From: Acetobacteraceae bacterium
GTDB lineage: Bacteria > Pseudomonadota > Alphaproteobacteria > Acetobacterales > Acetobacteraceae
Direction of reading: 5' to 3'
Assembly (NCBI GenBank): GCA_014377905.1
Contig: JACMOQ010000551.1
Location: 1-15,709 of the forward strand
DNA: 15,709 nt
The translations under genes and the position numbers were made by a program. Each line of letters opens with the position of its first letter. Position 1 is the stretch's first letter. Shown here piece after piece: positions 13,631 to 15,709 of the stretch. A model generated the notes under the pieces. The model had not been told where the DNA came from, did not search any database, and was given only the letters and a program-made list of their open reading frames with translations.

Positions 13631-15217
13631 TCAAAAGCTGAGCGAAGTTGCCTGCACCACCAGCGGCAAGGTGCGCACCATGGCCAGGACATCGTCGGGC
13701 ACCGCTTCATCGACCGATACCAGGCAAATCGCATCGCCGCCGGCTTCGGCACGGCCGAGATGGAAGGTTGCGATGTTGATACCGGCACCGGCCAAGGTTG
13801 CACCGAAGCGGCCTATAAAACCGGGCTTGTCAAGATTGGTGACATAGAGCATGTGGCGGCCAAAATCGGCTTCGATCTTGATGTCCTTGATTTCGACGAT
13901 GCGCGGCCGCGATCCGGCGAACAAGGTTCCGGCTATTGATCGGCGGTTCTGATCGGTGGTGACGGTGATGCGCACCAAGGTCTGGTATTCGCTCGGCCGG
14001 TCATGTGCGATATCGGCGACATCGATGCCGCGTTCCCGCGCCAGCACTGGCGCGTTGACCATGTTCACCCCCGCCATCACCGGGGCAAGCAGGCCGGCCA
14101 AAGCAGCAGCGGTCAGCGGACGGTGGTTGAGATGGGCGGCATTGCCCTCGTATTCAATTTCAACCGTCTTGATGATGCCGTCGCGCGCCTGGGTCATCTG
14201 GCCGGCGAAGGCGCCAAGCAGGCGGCACAATGCCATGTAGGGCTTAAGGCGCGGGGCATCCTCGGCGGATACCGAGGGCATGTTGATCGCGTTGGTGACA
14301 GCGCCGGTGAGCAGAAAATCGCTCATCTGTTCGGCAACCTGAAGGGCGACGTTTTCCTGCGCTTCGGCGGTGGCCGCCCCGAGATGCGGGGTGCAGACAA
14401 CGTTTTCCAGGGCGAACAAGGGGCTGTCAGTCGCCGGTTCGGTTTCGAACACATCGAGCGCGGCGCCGGCGATGTGGCCGGATTTCAACGCATCTGCCAG
14501 CGCTGCTTCATCGATCAGCCCACCGCGGGCGCAGTTGATGATGCGGGCGCCCTTTCGGAGTTTGGCGATATTTTCGCGGGACAATATGTTGCGCGTCGCC
14601 TCGGTCAGCGGGGTGTGCAAGGTGACAATGTCGGCACGGGCGAGCAGGTCTTCGAGTTCGACCTTTTCCACCCCCAACGCCAGCGCACGCTTGTCGGTGA
14701 GGTAAGGGTCATAGGCGATGACGCGCATTTTCAACCCCTGAGCACGGTCGGCAACGATTGAGCCGATATTGCCGCAGCCGATCAGGCCGAGCACTTTGGC
14801 GGTAAGCTCGACGCCCATGAAACGGTTTTTTTCCCATTTGCCGGCGCGGGTGGACGCACTGGCCTCAGGAATTTGGCGGGCGAGCGCGAACATCATCGCG
14901 ATGGCGTGCTCGGCGGTGGTGATGGCGTTGCCGTTGGGGGTGTTCATGACCACCACGCCGCGGGCAGTGGCCGATTTGACATCGACATTATCGACGCCAA
15001 TACCAGCGCGGCCAACCACCTTCAGGTTCGGCGCGGCATCGAGCAATTCGCGGGTGACTTTCGATGCCGAGCGGATCGCGAGCCCATCATAGTCGCCGAT
15101 GATGGCGCGCAGTTCGGCCGGCGACAGGCCGGGTTTGACATCGACTTCAATGCCGCGGGCGCGGAAAATATCCACGGCGGCGGGCGATAACTTGTCGCTG
15201 ATCAGGACCTTGACCAT
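13631..15217 (-). CDS. serA: D-3-phosphoglycerate dehydrogenase
   Basis: 528 aa, the long form of SerA, which oxidises 3-phosphoglycerate to 3-phosphohydroxypyruvate with NAD+ as the first step of serine synthesis in the cytosol. Domains: substrate- and NAD-binding core (1-310) with GLIGCGNIGS (144-153), catalytic Arg231 (CARGGL), Glu260 (DVFETEP) and His278 (TPHLG); an intervening ASB domain of about 310-450; and a C-terminal ACT domain (about 455-528) with LDKPGFIGRFGATLAGAGIN, usually the serine feedback site. The start at 15215-15217 (MVKVLISDKL) has AGGAAG at 15225-15230, seven bases upstream, inside the end of serC. The 14-residue extension in front of it is rejected because it lies in serC. 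Two bases separate it from the serC stop, so serC-serA is one operon. Confidence 0.97.
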   Translation of the reverse strand: MVKVLISDKLSPAAVDIFRARGIEVDVKPGLSPAELRAIIGDYDGLAIRSASKVTRELLDAAPNLKVVGRAGIGVDNVDVKSATARGVVVMNTPNGNAITTAEHAIAMMFALARQIPEASASTRAGKWEKNRFMGVELTAKVLGLIGCGNIGSIVADRAQGLKMRVIAYDPYLTDKRALALGVEKVELEDLLARADIVTLHTPLTEATRNILSRENIAKLRKGARIINCARGGLIDEAALADALKSGHIAGAALDVFETEPATDSPLFALENVVCTPHLGAATAEAQENVALQVAEQMSDFLLTGAVTNAINMPSVSAEDAPRLKPYMALCRLLGAFAGQMTQARDGIIKTVEIEYEGNAAHLNHRPLTAAALAGLLAPVMAGVNMVNAPVLARERGIDVADIAHDRPSEYQTLVRITVTTDQNRRSIAGTLFAGSRPRIVEIKDIKIEADFGRHMLYVTNLDKPGFIGRFGATLAGAGINIATFHLGRAEAGGDAICLVSVDEAVPDDVLAMVRTLPLVVQATSLSF

Positions 15218-15219
15218 GA

Positions 15220-15709
15220 CTATGCTTCCTGCGCCGGGGCGATCTGGGCGTAGGCCCAATCCAGCCAGGGCAATAATGCAGCGATGTTGGCGGGATCGAC
15301 CGTCGCCCCGGCCCAGATGCGCAGGCCGGGCGGGGCATCACGATAGGCACCGATGTCATAAGCGACGCCGTCCTCATCGAGGATCGATGCGATTTTCTTG
15401 GCGGCGGCGGCGCGATCATTATCATCGAGATCGAGGAACCACGGCGCCTTGATAACGAGGCAGATGGAGGTGCAGGACCGCGTTGCCGGATCGACGGCGA
15501 GGAAATCCGCCCAGTCGCTGCTGGCCACCCATTTGGCGATATGGGCAAGGCTCGCCTCGCTACGCCCGATCAGCGCGCGCAGGCCGCCAATGCTTTCCGC
15601 CCAGCGCAGCCCATCAAGCGCATCTTCGGCGCAGAGCAGGCTCGGGGTGTTGATGGTTTCGCCCTTGAAGATGCCCTCGATCAGCTTGCCGCCCGACATC
15701 AGGCGGAAA
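15220..15709 (-). CDS. serC: Phosphoserine aminotransferase, C-terminal part (runs off right edge)
   Basis: The visible 162 residues are the C-terminal part of a SerC protein of the alphaproteobacterial type; the N-terminal part with the PLP lysine lies outside the window, so the real start is not seen. Clear segments are GGKLIEGIFKGETINTPSLL, DALDGLRWAESIGGL, VDPATRSCTSICLV and VAYDIGAYRDAPPGLRIW. SerC converts 3-phosphohydroxypyruvate and glutamate to phosphoserine, directly after the SerA reaction. An internal Met near 15699 is not the start, since coding sequence (FRL) continues upstream in the same frame. The stop TAG (15220-15222) is two bases from the serA start. Confidence 0.95.
   Translation of the reverse strand, partial: FRLMSGGKLIEGIFKGETINTPSLLCAEDALDGLRWAESIGGLRALIGRSEASLAHIAKWVASSDWADFLAVDPATRSCTSICLVIKAPWFLDLDDNDRAAAAKKIASILDEDGVAYDIGAYRDAPPGLRIWAGATVDPANIAALLPWLDWAYAQIAPAQEA

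Noticed and set aside
1..15709. CRISPR array, tRNA or rRNA gene, insertion sequence or prophage genes
   Set aside because: No regularly spaced repeats, cloverleaf, transposase or phage-like gene was seen; the degraded toxin-antitoxin pair is the only mobile-type trace.

Overview
The window is a GC-rich, densely packed piece of a bacterial chromosome, most likely from an alphaproteobacterium. This rests on the SerC subtype at the right edge, the FOXRED1-like oxidoreductase, and the heterotetrameric sarcosine oxidase and dimethylglycine dehydrogenase (DMGDH) types; no RNA gene is present to place it more precisely. No stretch of 300 bases or more lacks a gene.

Layout. (1) At 1-365 (-) is the N-terminal end of an iron-containing alcohol dehydrogenase-like protein that runs off the left edge. 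(2) At 481-8893 (+) is one tightly packed block: a YcaD-like MFS transporter, the four subunits of heterotetrameric sarcosine oxidase in the order soxB-soxD-soxA-soxG, and an 803-aa FAD/GcvT-type dimethylglycine or sarcosine dehydrogenase. From soxB onward every junction overlaps by 1 to 8 bases, so translation is probably coupled. (3) At 8917-9568 (+) is a decayed MNT-HEPN toxin-antitoxin pair. Both genes can be read in full, with their motifs, only if one small indel is corrected in each. (4) At 9576-11946 (-) are a FOXRED1-like FAD oxidoreductase and an acyl-CoA dehydrogenase, with the dehydrogenase upstream. The dehydrogenase is divergent from (5) an ornithine cyclodeaminase/mu-crystallin family gene at 12025-12945 (+). 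(6) At 12971-15709 (-) are serC (partial) and serA, the first steps of serine biosynthesis, followed closely by a small DUF2459-like lipoprotein gene.

How the genes could work together. The DMGDH-like enzyme would strip one methyl group from dimethylglycine to give sarcosine. SoxBDAG would oxidise sarcosine to glycine, hydrogen peroxide and a one-carbon unit carried on tetrahydrofolate. This is the lower end of glycine betaine/choline or creatinine catabolism. The upper genes (betaine demethylase, glyA, purU, folD) are not in the window. The FOXRED1-like enzyme, acyl-CoA dehydrogenase and ketimine reductase/cyclodeaminase-like gene look like a second catabolic unit for an N-substituted or amino acid substrate, which the sequence does not identify. 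The serine genes are housekeeping; their closeness to a glycine plus C1 producing operon is suggestive but may be chance.

I found no convincing new system. The most unusual items are the doubly frameshifted HEPN-MNT module, whose remaining open frame fuses parts of both proteins, and a few departures from family consensus: SoxB Arg to Gly in the flavin loop, and an altered GGGSxxD loop in the alcohol dehydrogenase.
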